A DNA stretch of 6,009 nt, taken from Planctomycetota bacterium. Lineage in GTDB: Bacteria > Planctomycetota > UBA1135 > GCA-002686595. Position numbers and translations under genes: made by a program. Location: the NCBI GenBank assembly GCA_004296785.1, contig SCVU01000518.1, positions 1 to 6,009 on the forward strand, read 5' to 3'. The first letter of the stretch is position 1. Every line of letters starts with the position of its first letter. A model generated the notes under the pieces. The model did no database searches. It was not told the origin of the DNA and saw only the letters and a program-made list of their open reading frames with translations. Below, one piece after another: positions 1 to 6,009 of this stretch.

Positions 1-123
1 GAGCTCGCGGGCTTCAAGGCCTACGCGCAGGCGCTGTGGATCGAGCCGGCGTGGCAGAGCTGCTCGAGCTCGCCGCTGCCGTGGAGCAGCTCGACCGGAC
101 TCGAAGTCACCGTGTTGCCGTAG
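1..123 (+). CDS. C-terminal end of a secreted FG-GAP-type paralogue (5' truncated)
   Basis: The window opens inside a reading frame in frame 1 that ends at a TAG at 121-123. The 40 visible codons start ELAGFKAYAQALWIEPAWQS and end STGLEVTVLP. They match the last 40 or so residues of both complete genes downstream: only a few substitutions, none in the WQSCSSSPLPWSSSTG stretch. The nucleotide match to 2661-2774 is 110 of 114 bases by hand count. This is therefore the tail of a third member of the tandem family. I infer, but cannot see, that the missing part is a signal peptide plus calcium-loop beta-propeller repeats as in the neighbours. The stop lies 23 bases before the next start codon, which fits an operon. 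The function of the tail domain is unknown; its cysteine aligns with a cysteine conserved in both complete paralogues. Confidence 0.85.
   Translation, partial: ELAGFKAYAQALWIEPAWQSCSSSPLPWSSSTGLEVTVLP
52..98 (+). repeat. 47-base direct repeat, copy 1 (3' end of the upstream paralogue)
   Basis: The block begins TGGCAGAGCTGCTCGAGCTC and is identical base for base at 2712-2758 and 5477-5523. It encodes WQSCSSSPLPWSSST plus the first two bases of a Gly codon. It is part of the coding sequence, not an inserted element. Confidence 0.9.
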
Positions 124-146
124 TCTCGCACTCACCGACTCCCAGC

Positions 147-2789
147 ATGCCGCACCTACCTCTTCGCATCGGCGTCGCGCTCGCGCTCGCGCTCGCGACC
201 GCGCTCGCGAACGTGCCTGGGGCCCAGCTCGCTCCGCTCGCCAATGCGTGGCACCAGGTGCTTCCGCCGGCGACCCAGACCGTGCACGACGTTCGCTTCG
301 AGCACGTCGACTCCGACGGCCGGCTCGATCTGTTGTCGTGGCGCAGCGTGAACCTCGTCCCCGAGTGGCACGCGGCGCGCTCGAAGGCGAGCGGCGGCTT
401 CGAGGCGCCGATCTTCCTCAGCCACGGCGAGCCCGTCGGCGACCTCGACCTCGACGGCCGCGTCGATTTCGTGCGCGTGCTCGCGACGTCGGTGACGCCG
501 CCGCTCAGCACGACGTTCGAAGTGCAGCTGTCGAACGGCGACGGCACGTACGCGACGCTCGCGCCGCAACTGCTCGAGTTCAGCGTGTTCACGACCTCGG
601 CCGCGCTGCGCGGCGCCGACCTCGACAACGACGGAGTGCTCGACGTCTTCGCGTACGGCAAGTTCGTGCCGCAGATCCTGACGAGCCACGGCGACGGCTC
701 GGGCGGCCTGTCGAACTTGATCGGATTCGCGTACGGCGCGCAGAGCGCGATCGACGTCGAAGCGGCCGATCTCGAGGGCGATGGCGACACCGATCTCGTC
801 GTGTGCACCGACAATCCCGACACGATCGCCGTGCTCGAGAGCGTCGGCCCGGCGTGGTTCCTGGCACCGGTCGTCGAGGACGCGGGGCTCAACTCGCCGG
901 AGGACCTGTCGCTCGGCGATTGCGACCTCGACGGCGATCTCGACGCGGCGTATCGACTCGTCCCGACCTTCAACCTGCGCTACCTCGAAGGCGACGGGCT
1001 CGGCGGGTTCGCGCCTGCCGTCGATCCCGGCGCCGCGCCGACCGGGATCTTCGAGCTGATCATCACCGACGCCGACGAGGACGGCGACGCGGACATCGTC
1101 GTCGACCAGTACTGGAAGCTCGGCGTGTACCCGGGCTCGCCCGGCGCGCTACCCGGCGCGTACCAAGTGCTGCGCGAGTGGCCGGCCTCGGACATGGTGC
1201 GCCGCGCCGACGTCGATGCCGACGGCCAGCGCGAGTGGATCGCCGGGCAGGGCACCGGCGTCGCGGTCATCGAAGACGCCGGTCCGAACGCGCATCTCGT
1301 GCTCGGAGTTCCCCCGGCCGACGTGATCCTCGCGAACTGCACGGCGGACTTCGACGGCGACGGGCGTTCCGATCTCGCGCTGTCGGCCGCCGTGAGCCCG
1401 CAGTTCTCCGCGCAGATCCAGGCCTATCTGTGGAACGGCACCAGCTTCGCGCAAAGCGACGTACAGGTCGCGAGCACGCTGCCGTGGCTCGCAACCGCCG
1501 ACTTCGATCGCGACGGGCGCGCCGACTTGTGCTCGGGTGCCGCGCTGTCCGCGCAACTCTACGGCGGCAACGGCGACGGCACGTTCCAGTCCGCGAGCTC
1601 CACGGCGATGTCCGCGACCGCGCTGCGCGTGCGCGTCGGCGACGCGAACGGCGACGGCAACGCAGATCTCGTGTGCCTGACGTCCGTGGGCACCTTCGCG
1701 CAGCAAGGACTGCAGGCCGTGCTCGGCGACGGCGCCGGCGGCCTCGTCGGTGGTCCCGCGGTCGCGCCCGCCACGTCGCCTCTCGATCCCTACATCGACG
1801 TCGCCGACGTCGATCTCGACGGCGACATCGACGTGCTGAGTTCAGCGGCCGGGTCGAAGTCGGCATTCACGCTCGCGCGTGGCGACGGCTTGGGCGGATT
1901 CCTTCCGCCGCAGGTGCACGAGAGCGTCGCGGCCAGTCACGTGATCCGGCACGGGCGGTTGTTCGATCTCGACGAGGATGGGCGAGCCGACGCGATCCTC
2001 AGCGTGTCTGCGCTCGGTCCCGTGCAGGCCGGCATCCTCGCGCGTCTGGCTTCCGCGACGCACGGATTCCAGCCGACCGTGGCGCTGCTGCCCGGCGTGG
2101 CGGACGGCAAGGTGGCGTTCGCCGACCTGGATCGCGACGGCGCTGCCGAGTTGCTCGCCGACGCCGGGCCCTCGCTCGCAGTCGCGAAGGGCGCGGGAAC
2201 CAGCTGGACCGTCGTCGGCTCCGCAAGCACGACGGGCTCACTCAGGGCGTTCGACGTCGTCGAGCTCGACGGCAACGGCAGCGCGGACGTGCTCGCGTGG
2301 AGCGTGGTCTCCGCAACCCCGAACTACGACTTCGTCTCGTTGCTGCCAAACGTGCTCGCGCAGCCGGTCGGGCTCGTGTCGTACGGAAGCGGCACTCCGA
2401 ACTGTCTCGGCACGATCACCGGCGTCGCGAACCTCGCGCCGAAGGTCGGTGAGAGCCAATTCAAGTTGTCGTGGACGAACGCGCCGGCGAATGCGCAGGC
2501 GCTGGTCGGCATCGCGTTCGCGCCGGATCCCGCGGGCACCGACGTGTTCGGCGTCGGCGTGAAGATCCACATCGGGTTGCTCGGCCCCGTGCTCGCGTAC
2601 AACGTCGCGAGCGATGCGAGCGGCGCGGCGTCGCTCGCGTTCCCGGTGCCGAACATCCCCGAGCTCGCGGGATTCAAGGCCTACGCGCAAGCGCTGTGGA
2701 TCGAGCCGGCGTGGCAGAGCTGCTCGAGCTCGCCGCTGCCGTGGAGCAGCTCGACCGGGCTCGAGGTCACCGTGCTGCAATCGCCCTGA
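147..2789 (+). CDS. Secreted FG-GAP/VCBS-repeat beta-propeller protein A, 880 aa
   Basis: The chosen start is the ATG at 147, because the protein then begins with a signal peptide: MPHLPLR, a hydrophobic run IGVALALALATALA, and a likely cut after ALA (21/22) or PGA (26/27). An in-frame ATG at 36 would add 37 residues that overlap the upstream gene and bury the signal. No clear Shine-Dalgarno sequence precedes 147. From about residue 50 to 715 there are fourteen calcium-loop motifs of the DxDxDGxxD type, on average 50 residues apart, for example DLDLDGRVD, DLDNDGVLD, DCDLDGDLD, DFDGDGRSD (from residue 401), DFDRDGRAD and DLDRDGAAE (from residue 660). Several are followed by GDGxGGF-like turns. 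Such repeats fold as calcium-stabilised propeller blades in integrin-like and VCBS proteins. Residues 746-880 form a separate C-terminal domain starting YGSGTPNC, with cysteines at 753 and 859 that could pair outside the cytoplasm. No catalytic motif is visible. It probably acts outside the cytoplasm or at the cell surface; the ligand is unknown. Confidence 0.93.
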   Translation: MPHLPLRIGVALALALATALANVPGAQLAPLANAWHQVLPPATQTVHDVRFEHVDSDGRLDLLSWRSVNLVPEWHAARSKASGGFEAPIFLSHGEPVGDLDLDGRVDFVRVLATSVTPPLSTTFEVQLSNGDGTYATLAPQLLEFSVFTTSAALRGADLDNDGVLDVFAYGKFVPQILTSHGDGSGGLSNLIGFAYGAQSAIDVEAADLEGDGDTDLVVCTDNPDTIAVLESVGPAWFLAPVVEDAGLNSPEDLSLGDCDLDGDLDAAYRLVPTFNLRYLEGDGLGGFAPAVDPGAAPTGIFELIITDADEDGDADIVVDQYWKLGVYPGSPGALPGAYQVLREWPASDMVRRADVDADGQREWIAGQGTGVAVIEDAGPNAHLVLGVPPADVILANCTADFDGDGRSDLALSAAVSPQFSAQIQAYLWNGTSFAQSDVQVASTLPWLATADFDRDGRADLCSGAALSAQLYGGNGDGTFQSASSTAMSATALRVRVGDANGDGNADLVCLTSVGTFAQQGLQAVLGDGAGGLVGGPAVAPATSPLDPYIDVADVDLDGDIDVLSSAAGSKSAFTLARGDGLGGFLPPQVHESVAASHVIRHGRLFDLDEDGRADAILSVSALGPVQAGILARLASATHGFQPTVALLPGVADGKVAFADLDRDGAAELLADAGPSLAVAKGAGTSWTVVGSASTTGSLRAFDVVELDGNGSADVLAWSVVSATPNYDFVSLLPNVLAQPVGLVSYGSGTPNCLGTITGVANLAPKVGESQFKLSWTNAPANAQALVGIAFAPDPAGTDVFGVGVKIHIGLLGPVLAYNVASDASGAASLAFPVPNIPELAGFKAYAQALWIEPAWQSCSSSPLPWSSSTGLEVTVLQSP
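2712..2758 (+). repeat. 47-base direct repeat, copy 2 (3' end of gene A)
   Basis: Identical to 52-98 and 5477-5523. It lies within a longer region of similarity: 2661-2774 matches 1-114 at 110 of 114 bases, and 2424-2777 aligns without gaps to 5189-5542 in gene B. Confidence 0.9.
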
Positions 2790-2813
2790 GTCGGCTAGAC
2801 TCGGCTCATCTCG

Positions 2814-2846
2814 TGGCGCGCGTGCGAATCTCGCGCACGCGCGTCG
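2814..2846 (+). terminator. GC-rich hairpin between genes A and B (terminator-like or transcript structure)
   Basis: CGCGCGTGCG at 2817-2826 is the exact reverse complement of CGCACGCGCG at 2834-2843, leaving a seven-base loop. The stem can be lengthened outward by a G-C pair and two G-U pairs. An alternative fold pairs GCGA with TCGC around a three-base loop and leaves a two-base bulge. No run of T follows, so it is not a standard intrinsic terminator. It could weaken read-through from A to B, protect the 3' end of the A transcript, or be a by-product of very high GC. It starts 25 bases after the stop of A and ends 35 bases before B. Apart from this hairpin and the AGGA before B, I see nothing else clear in the 92-base spacer. 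Confidence 0.35.
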
Positions 2847-2871
2847 GTCCCGTCCTTCGCTCGCAACGATC

Positions 2872-2875
2872 AGGA
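2872..2875 (+). promoter_or_regulatory. Ribosome-binding site of gene B (AGGA)
   Basis: AGGA lies six bases before the ATG at 2882, a normal Shine-Dalgarno spacing. With the signal peptide that follows, it fixes the start of gene B. Gene A has no equivalent before its ATG at 147. Confidence 0.6.
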
Positions 2876-2881
2876 TCGACC

Positions 2882-5548
2882 ATGCAACAGCGCTCCCTTC
2901 GTGTCGGCGTTCTGCTCGCGCTCGCCGCCGCACTCGCTCCCGCGCTCCACGCGCAACAGCTCCCGCTCGCCGACCGCTGGTTCCCGGTCGTCCCGGGCGC
3001 GTTCACCAGTCCGGTCGACGTGCGCATCGAGCATCTCGACGGCGACGGCCGGCTCGACGTCCTCGCGCTCGTGCGTCCGAATGCCGTCACGACCGAGTGG
3101 TACGCGACGCGCTCGAACGCACAGCTCGCGGCCGGATTCGACGCGCCGCTGCTCGTCAGCAACGGCCAGCCGGTCGGCGACCTGAACGGCGACGGGCGCA
3201 CCGACTTCGTGCGCGTGCTCGCGGTGGCGGACACGCCGACGCTCTCGACGACGTTCGGCGTGCAACTGTCGAACGGCGGCGGTGGCTACGCGTCGCTCGC
3301 GCCGCAGACGATCCAGTGGAGCCTGTCTTCGATCCAGGCCGGCCTCGGCGGCGCCGACTTCGATCACGACGGCAACGGCGACCTGTTCGCCTTCAGCGAG
3401 TTCGCGCCGCAGCTGTTCACGATCGACGGCGACGGCGCGGGCGGCCTCTCGCACATGATCGGCAACGCGTCCGGCGCGCAGAGCACGACGCACGCGCTGG
3501 CCGCGGATCTGGAGGGCGATGGCGACGTCGATCTCGTGTACTGCACGGCCTGGTCGACGACCGTCTCGGTGCTGCCGAGCGTCGGACCGGGCTGGTTCGC
3601 GGCGCCGGTCGTCGAGGACGCGACGAGCGTCGCGCCGGGCAAGCCGGTGCTGCTCGACTTCGACCTCGACGGCGATCTCGACGCGGCGTACCGCGCGAGT
3701 CCAGTGACCAAGTGGCGCTACCTGCGCGGCGACGGCGTCGGCGGGTTCGCGCCGCCGCTCGTGCTGACGCTGCCGACCGGCGCGGTCGGCATCACCGACT
3801 TGATCGCCGCGGACGCGGACGACGATGGCGATGCCGATCTCGTCGTCGACTTGTTCGACGGGCTCGGCGTGCATCGCGCCGGGCCGGGCGCGGTGCCCGG
3901 CGCGGTCGAGTCGCTCGGCGCGTGGCGCAAGTCGGCGCTGGTGCGGCACGCAGATCTCGACGCGGATGGACAGCGCGAGTGGATCGCGCTGCAGACGCCG
4001 GGCGTCGCGCTGGTCGAGCCGAGCGGACCCAAGGCAACGCAGGTGCTCGAGACGGCGGCGGCGTTCGGCGGGAGCGCGTGGTGCGCGGCGGACTTCGACG
4101 GCGATGCGCGCGCCGACGTCGCGCTCGTCCAGCAGCCGCTGCCGAGCGGGCTCGAGCTGCGTGCGTTTCGCTGGAACGGCGCCGCGTACGCGCTCGTCGA
4201 CGCAGAGCCGATCGCGGCGGACGGCTGCTCCGCCGCGCTCGCGGCGGACTTCGATCTCGACGGTCGCGTCGACGTGTGCGCATCGATGCGCCACGGCTCG
4301 CTGCAGGGCTCGCTAGATTTCTTCGGCGGGCTCGGCGACGGCTCGTTCATCTCCAAGGGTGCGCTGCCGGCGCTGGGGAGTCTCGGCGCGCTGCAGTACG
4401 CCGACCTCGACGCGGACGGCGACGGCGATCTCGCGGCGTTGACGACGATCTTCGCCGGCGGCCAGGAGGTCGCCGTGCGGCCGTGGCTCGGCGACGGGCA
4501 GGGCGGTTTCGCGCCGGGCGCGGCGACGCCGCACGTCGTGAAGCCCACGAACGTGTTCCTCGATCTCGCCGACTTCGATCTCGACGGCGCGCTCGACGCG
4601 CTGCTGCCGGGGGCCGTGTTCGACAGGTCGTTCGCAATCGCGCACGGCGACGGCGCCGGCGGTTTCGCGGCGCCGCAGTCGCAGCTCGCGCTGCCGAACG
4701 GCGTCACCGGATCCGACGCGCTCGCGCGCGACATCGACGCGGACGGCCGGCCCGACGTCGTGCTGTGCTGCTACACGACGCAGCAGCAGCCGGCGAGCGA
4801 GGGTGTGTACGCGGTGCTCGGCACGGCCGGCGGCTTCGCCGCGCCGACGCCGCTGTGGCTCGGCATGCGCAGCCTCGGCCTCGGCGCGGCGGACCTCGAT
4901 CGCGACGGCGCGCTCGAGCTGCTCGTCGAGCGTGACACGGCGTTCGCGATCGCGAAGGGCGCGGGCACGACGTGGTCGGTGCTCGGTTCCGCGAGCCCGC
5001 AAGCGTCGCTGCGCAGCCTGCGCGCCGTCGATCAGGACGGCAGCGCCGGGCTGGACGTCCTCGCGCTCAGCAATGAGCCGGGCTCGGACAAGACTTGGCT
5101 GTCGCTGCTGCCGAACGTGCTCGGGCTGCCGAACGGGCTCGCGCCGTACGGCGCGGGGACGCCGAGCTGCGCCGGGACGATCCACGCGGTCGCGAACCTC
5201 GCGCCGAAAGTGGGGGAGAGCGAATTCAAGTTGTCGTGGACGAACGCGCCGGCGAGTTCGCACGCGCTCGTCGGCATCGCGTTCGCGCAAGACTTCGCGG
5301 GCAGCGACGCGCTCGGCCTCGGCGTGAACTTCCACATCGGTTTGCTCGGGCCGGTGCTCGTTTACAACGCGGCCAGCGATGCGAGCGGCGCGGCGGCGCT
5401 CGCGTTCCCGGTGCCGAGCGCGCCGCAGCTCGCGGGCCTCAAGGCCTACGCGCAGGCGCTGTGGATCGAACCGGCATGGCAGAGCTGCTCGAGCTCGCCG
5501 CTGCCGTGGAGCAGCTCGACCGGCCTCGAGGTCATGGTCTTGCCGTGA
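2882..5548 (+). CDS. Secreted FG-GAP/VCBS-repeat beta-propeller protein B, 888 aa, paralogue of A
   Basis: The start at ATG 2882 is supported by an AGGA six bases upstream and by a signal peptide: MQQRSLR, hydrophobic VGVLLALAAALAPAL, and a good cleavage site after ALHA before QQLPLADRW. The open frame runs further upstream, but only as a shadow of the preceding gene. Fourteen calcium loops match protein A one for one, including EHLDGDGRLD (near 53), DLNGDGRTD, DLEGDGDVD, DADDDGDAD, DLDADGQRE, DFDGDARAD (from 404), DLDADGDGD, DIDADGRPD (from 617), DLDRDGALE (from 671) and a looser DQDGSAGLD near 717. The C-terminal domain spans residues 756-888, begins YGAGTPSC and has cysteines at 763 and 869. 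Its last 118 aligned residues are about 83% identical to A without gaps, whereas the propeller part is visibly more divergent and gains about 13 residues. A CCYTTQQQ stretch between loops 12 and 13 has no clear match in A. It is probably exported and calcium-binding, with a structural, adhesive or ligand-binding role; this is inferred from fold alone. Confidence 0.93.
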   Translation: MQQRSLRVGVLLALAAALAPALHAQQLPLADRWFPVVPGAFTSPVDVRIEHLDGDGRLDVLALVRPNAVTTEWYATRSNAQLAAGFDAPLLVSNGQPVGDLNGDGRTDFVRVLAVADTPTLSTTFGVQLSNGGGGYASLAPQTIQWSLSSIQAGLGGADFDHDGNGDLFAFSEFAPQLFTIDGDGAGGLSHMIGNASGAQSTTHALAADLEGDGDVDLVYCTAWSTTVSVLPSVGPGWFAAPVVEDATSVAPGKPVLLDFDLDGDLDAAYRASPVTKWRYLRGDGVGGFAPPLVLTLPTGAVGITDLIAADADDDGDADLVVDLFDGLGVHRAGPGAVPGAVESLGAWRKSALVRHADLDADGQREWIALQTPGVALVEPSGPKATQVLETAAAFGGSAWCAADFDGDARADVALVQQPLPSGLELRAFRWNGAAYALVDAEPIAADGCSAALAADFDLDGRVDVCASMRHGSLQGSLDFFGGLGDGSFISKGALPALGSLGALQYADLDADGDGDLAALTTIFAGGQEVAVRPWLGDGQGGFAPGAATPHVVKPTNVFLDLADFDLDGALDALLPGAVFDRSFAIAHGDGAGGFAAPQSQLALPNGVTGSDALARDIDADGRPDVVLCCYTTQQQPASEGVYAVLGTAGGFAAPTPLWLGMRSLGLGAADLDRDGALELLVERDTAFAIAKGAGTTWSVLGSASPQASLRSLRAVDQDGSAGLDVLALSNEPGSDKTWLSLLPNVLGLPNGLAPYGAGTPSCAGTIHAVANLAPKVGESEFKLSWTNAPASSHALVGIAFAQDFAGSDALGLGVNFHIGLLGPVLVYNAASDASGAAALAFPVPSAPQLAGLKAYAQALWIEPAWQSCSSSPLPWSSSTGLEVMVLP
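5477..5523 (+). repeat. 47-base direct repeat, copy 3 (3' end of gene B)
   Basis: Identical to 52-98 and 2712-2758. The bases just outside differ from the other copies (for example CGAACCGGCA before and CCTCGAGGTCATG after), which marks the limits of perfect identity. Confidence 0.9.
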
Positions 5549-5550
5549 AC

Positions 5551-5586
5551 GCGCGCCGCGCGGCTGTCCGACGGCACCGCGCGCGC
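5551..5586. terminator. GC-rich hairpin between convergent genes (possible two-way terminator)
   Basis: CGCGCGG at 5557-5563 pairs with CCGCGCG at 5577-5583, and after a one-base bulge GCG at 5553-5555 pairs with CGC at 5584-5586. Within the 13-base loop, TGTC and GGCA can add four further pairs (one G-U). It fills almost the whole gap between the stop of gene B at 5548 and the stop of the minus-strand gene at 5588-5586, the place where a shared terminator would sit. There is no T-tract on either side, so the call rests on position and fold. Confidence 0.42.
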
Positions 5587-6008
5587 TACTTCACTTCGAC
5601 CCACCAGCCGCGCTCGCTCTCGAGCAGACCGTGCGGGTCGCGCAGCACCCAGCGGCGCCGCTCTCCGACCGGCCAGCCGTCGTCGACGACGCGGCACACC
5701 ACGCGGTAGCGCCCGGGCGCGAGCGACTTGTGCTCGAGCACGAACTGGCTCACGTCGTCGCGCTGGTAGCGATCGACCTGCCGCGGCTCGTCGTACATCG
5801 GCGTCAGCACGCCGCGGTCGCGGCGATCGCCGTACACGCGCGCGGGCGGCGGCTTCAGCGCGAAGGCGGGCGGCAGCGAGCTCGCGCGCGACGCGATGCC
5901 GGCCGCGCCGGGCGACGCGGTCCGCGGCGCCTCGCGCGTCGGATCGCCGGTGCGCAGGCCCTCGGCCGCCGTGACGACGTACCAGCGCGCTTCCAGCGGA
6001 CGCGAGGC
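5586..6008 (-). CDS. C-terminal part of a protein of unknown function (5' end beyond window)
   Basis: Read on the minus strand, the frame is open from the window edge to a TAG at 5588-5586, giving 140 visible residues. It begins ASRPLEARWYVVTAAEGLR, passes through a stretch rich in Ala, Pro, Ser and Arg (linker-like, about visible residues 20-56), then continues with VYGDRRDRGVLTPMYDEP and ends with LAPGRYRVVCRVVDDGWP, RRRWVLRDPHGLLESER and GWWVEVK. The final 65 residues alternate hydrophobic and polar positions, with 'LAPGRYxVxCxVxDD' typical of the last strands of an immunoglobulin-like or other beta-sandwich domain. The composition is ordinary protein, not the arginine-rich output of shadow frames, so I accept it as coding. 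A GTG at 5837-5835 could be read as a start, but the open frame and protein-like composition upstream argue that the gene continues outside the window. The ending loosely recalls C-terminal domains of secreted planctomycete peptidases (M64-like); this is a weak impression and no catalytic residues are visible. It converges on gene B with 37 bases between the stops. Confidence 0.72.
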   Translation of the reverse strand, partial: ASRPLEARWYVVTAAEGLRTGDPTREAPRTASPGAAGIASRASSLPPAFALKPPPARVYGDRRDRGVLTPMYDEPRQVDRYQRDDVSQFVLEHKSLAPGRYRVVCRVVDDGWPVGERRRWVLRDPHGLLESERGWWVEVK

Positions 6009-6009
6009 C

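Noticed and set aside
36..146. Upstream in-frame ATG at 36 as the start of gene A
   Set aside because: It would place 37 arginine- and alanine-rich residues, overlapping the end of the previous gene in another frame, ahead of a clear signal peptide. The ATG at 147 gives a normal secreted N-terminus that parallels gene B.
923..952. 30-base exact match with 3661-3690
   Set aside because: It encodes the shared loop-5 segment DLDGDLDAAY at equivalent places in A and B. It is ordinary paralogue similarity, not a mobile or recombination site.
300..2290. Periodic GACGGCGACGG-like repeats as a possible CRISPR array or tandem DNA repeat
   Set aside because: The repeats vary, are spaced about 150 bases apart, keep frame and encode DxDxDG loops. 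They are protein repeats, not a DNA array.
248..2452. Long plus-strand open frame (734 codons) overlapping gene A
   Set aside because: The product is arginine-rich low-complexity sequence with no domain. It results from reading the calcium-loop repeats one frame over. The same applies to 2614-4935.
2796..2801. TAGACT as a possible -10 box for gene B
   Set aside because: There is no matching -35 element at a suitable distance, and a single hexamer is expected by chance.
2471..2881. In-frame extension of gene B back into gene A
   Set aside because: The extra 137 residues are a shadow frame of the conserved 3' end of A. The signal peptide and AGGA site place the start at 2882.
2870..4294. Long minus-strand open frame (474 codons) antisense to gene B
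   Set aside because: Its translation is dominated by Arg, Val, Ala, Glu and Asp and mirrors the repeated GAC/GGC/CTC codons of the sense gene. This is the usual shadow in high-GC DNA. The same holds for the frame at 4313-5335 and the other antisense frames.

Overview
The window is very GC-rich, with strong third-position G/C bias that leaves long open shadow frames on both strands. It contains no RNA gene, mobile element or CRISPR array that I can recognise. The content is secreted beta-propeller proteins with calcium-loop (FG-GAP/VCBS-type) repeats, ending in a conserved domain that begins 'YGxGTPxC' and closes with 'STGLEVTVLP'. From memory, such proteins with C-terminal domains of this general shape are common in large-genome Planctomycetota from environmental lineages. 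A planctomycete, or a similar high-GC Gram-negative-type bacterium from a metagenome, is my best guess. There is no phylogenetic marker in the window, so this is inference.

Layout: (1) 1-123 (+) is the last 40 codons of an upstream gene whose end is almost identical to the ends of the next two. (2) 147-2789 (+) encodes an 880-residue secreted protein (here called A): signal peptide, fourteen DxDxDG-type calcium loops over about residues 50-715, and a C-terminal domain of about 135 residues. (3) 2790-2881 is a spacer with a GC-rich hairpin and an AGGA ribosome-binding site. (4) 2882-5548 (+) encodes an 888-residue paralogue (here called B) with the same plan, matching A loop for loop. (5) 5549-5585 is a short intergenic stretch with a GC-rich hairpin. 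(6) 5586-6008 (-) is the C-terminal 140 codons of a convergent gene of unknown function, which ends in a beta-sandwich-like region.

The three plus-strand genes form a head-to-tail array of paralogues with 23- and 92-base gaps, so they may be co-transcribed. Their 3' ends are much more alike than the rest: the last 118 aligned residues of A and B are about 83% identical by hand count, and a 47-base block is identical in all three. This suggests tandem duplication with either strong constraint on the C-terminal domain or gene conversion at the 3' ends. The likely role is as exported or surface proteins (adhesion, carbohydrate binding or matrix). No enzymatic motif is visible and the substrate is unknown.
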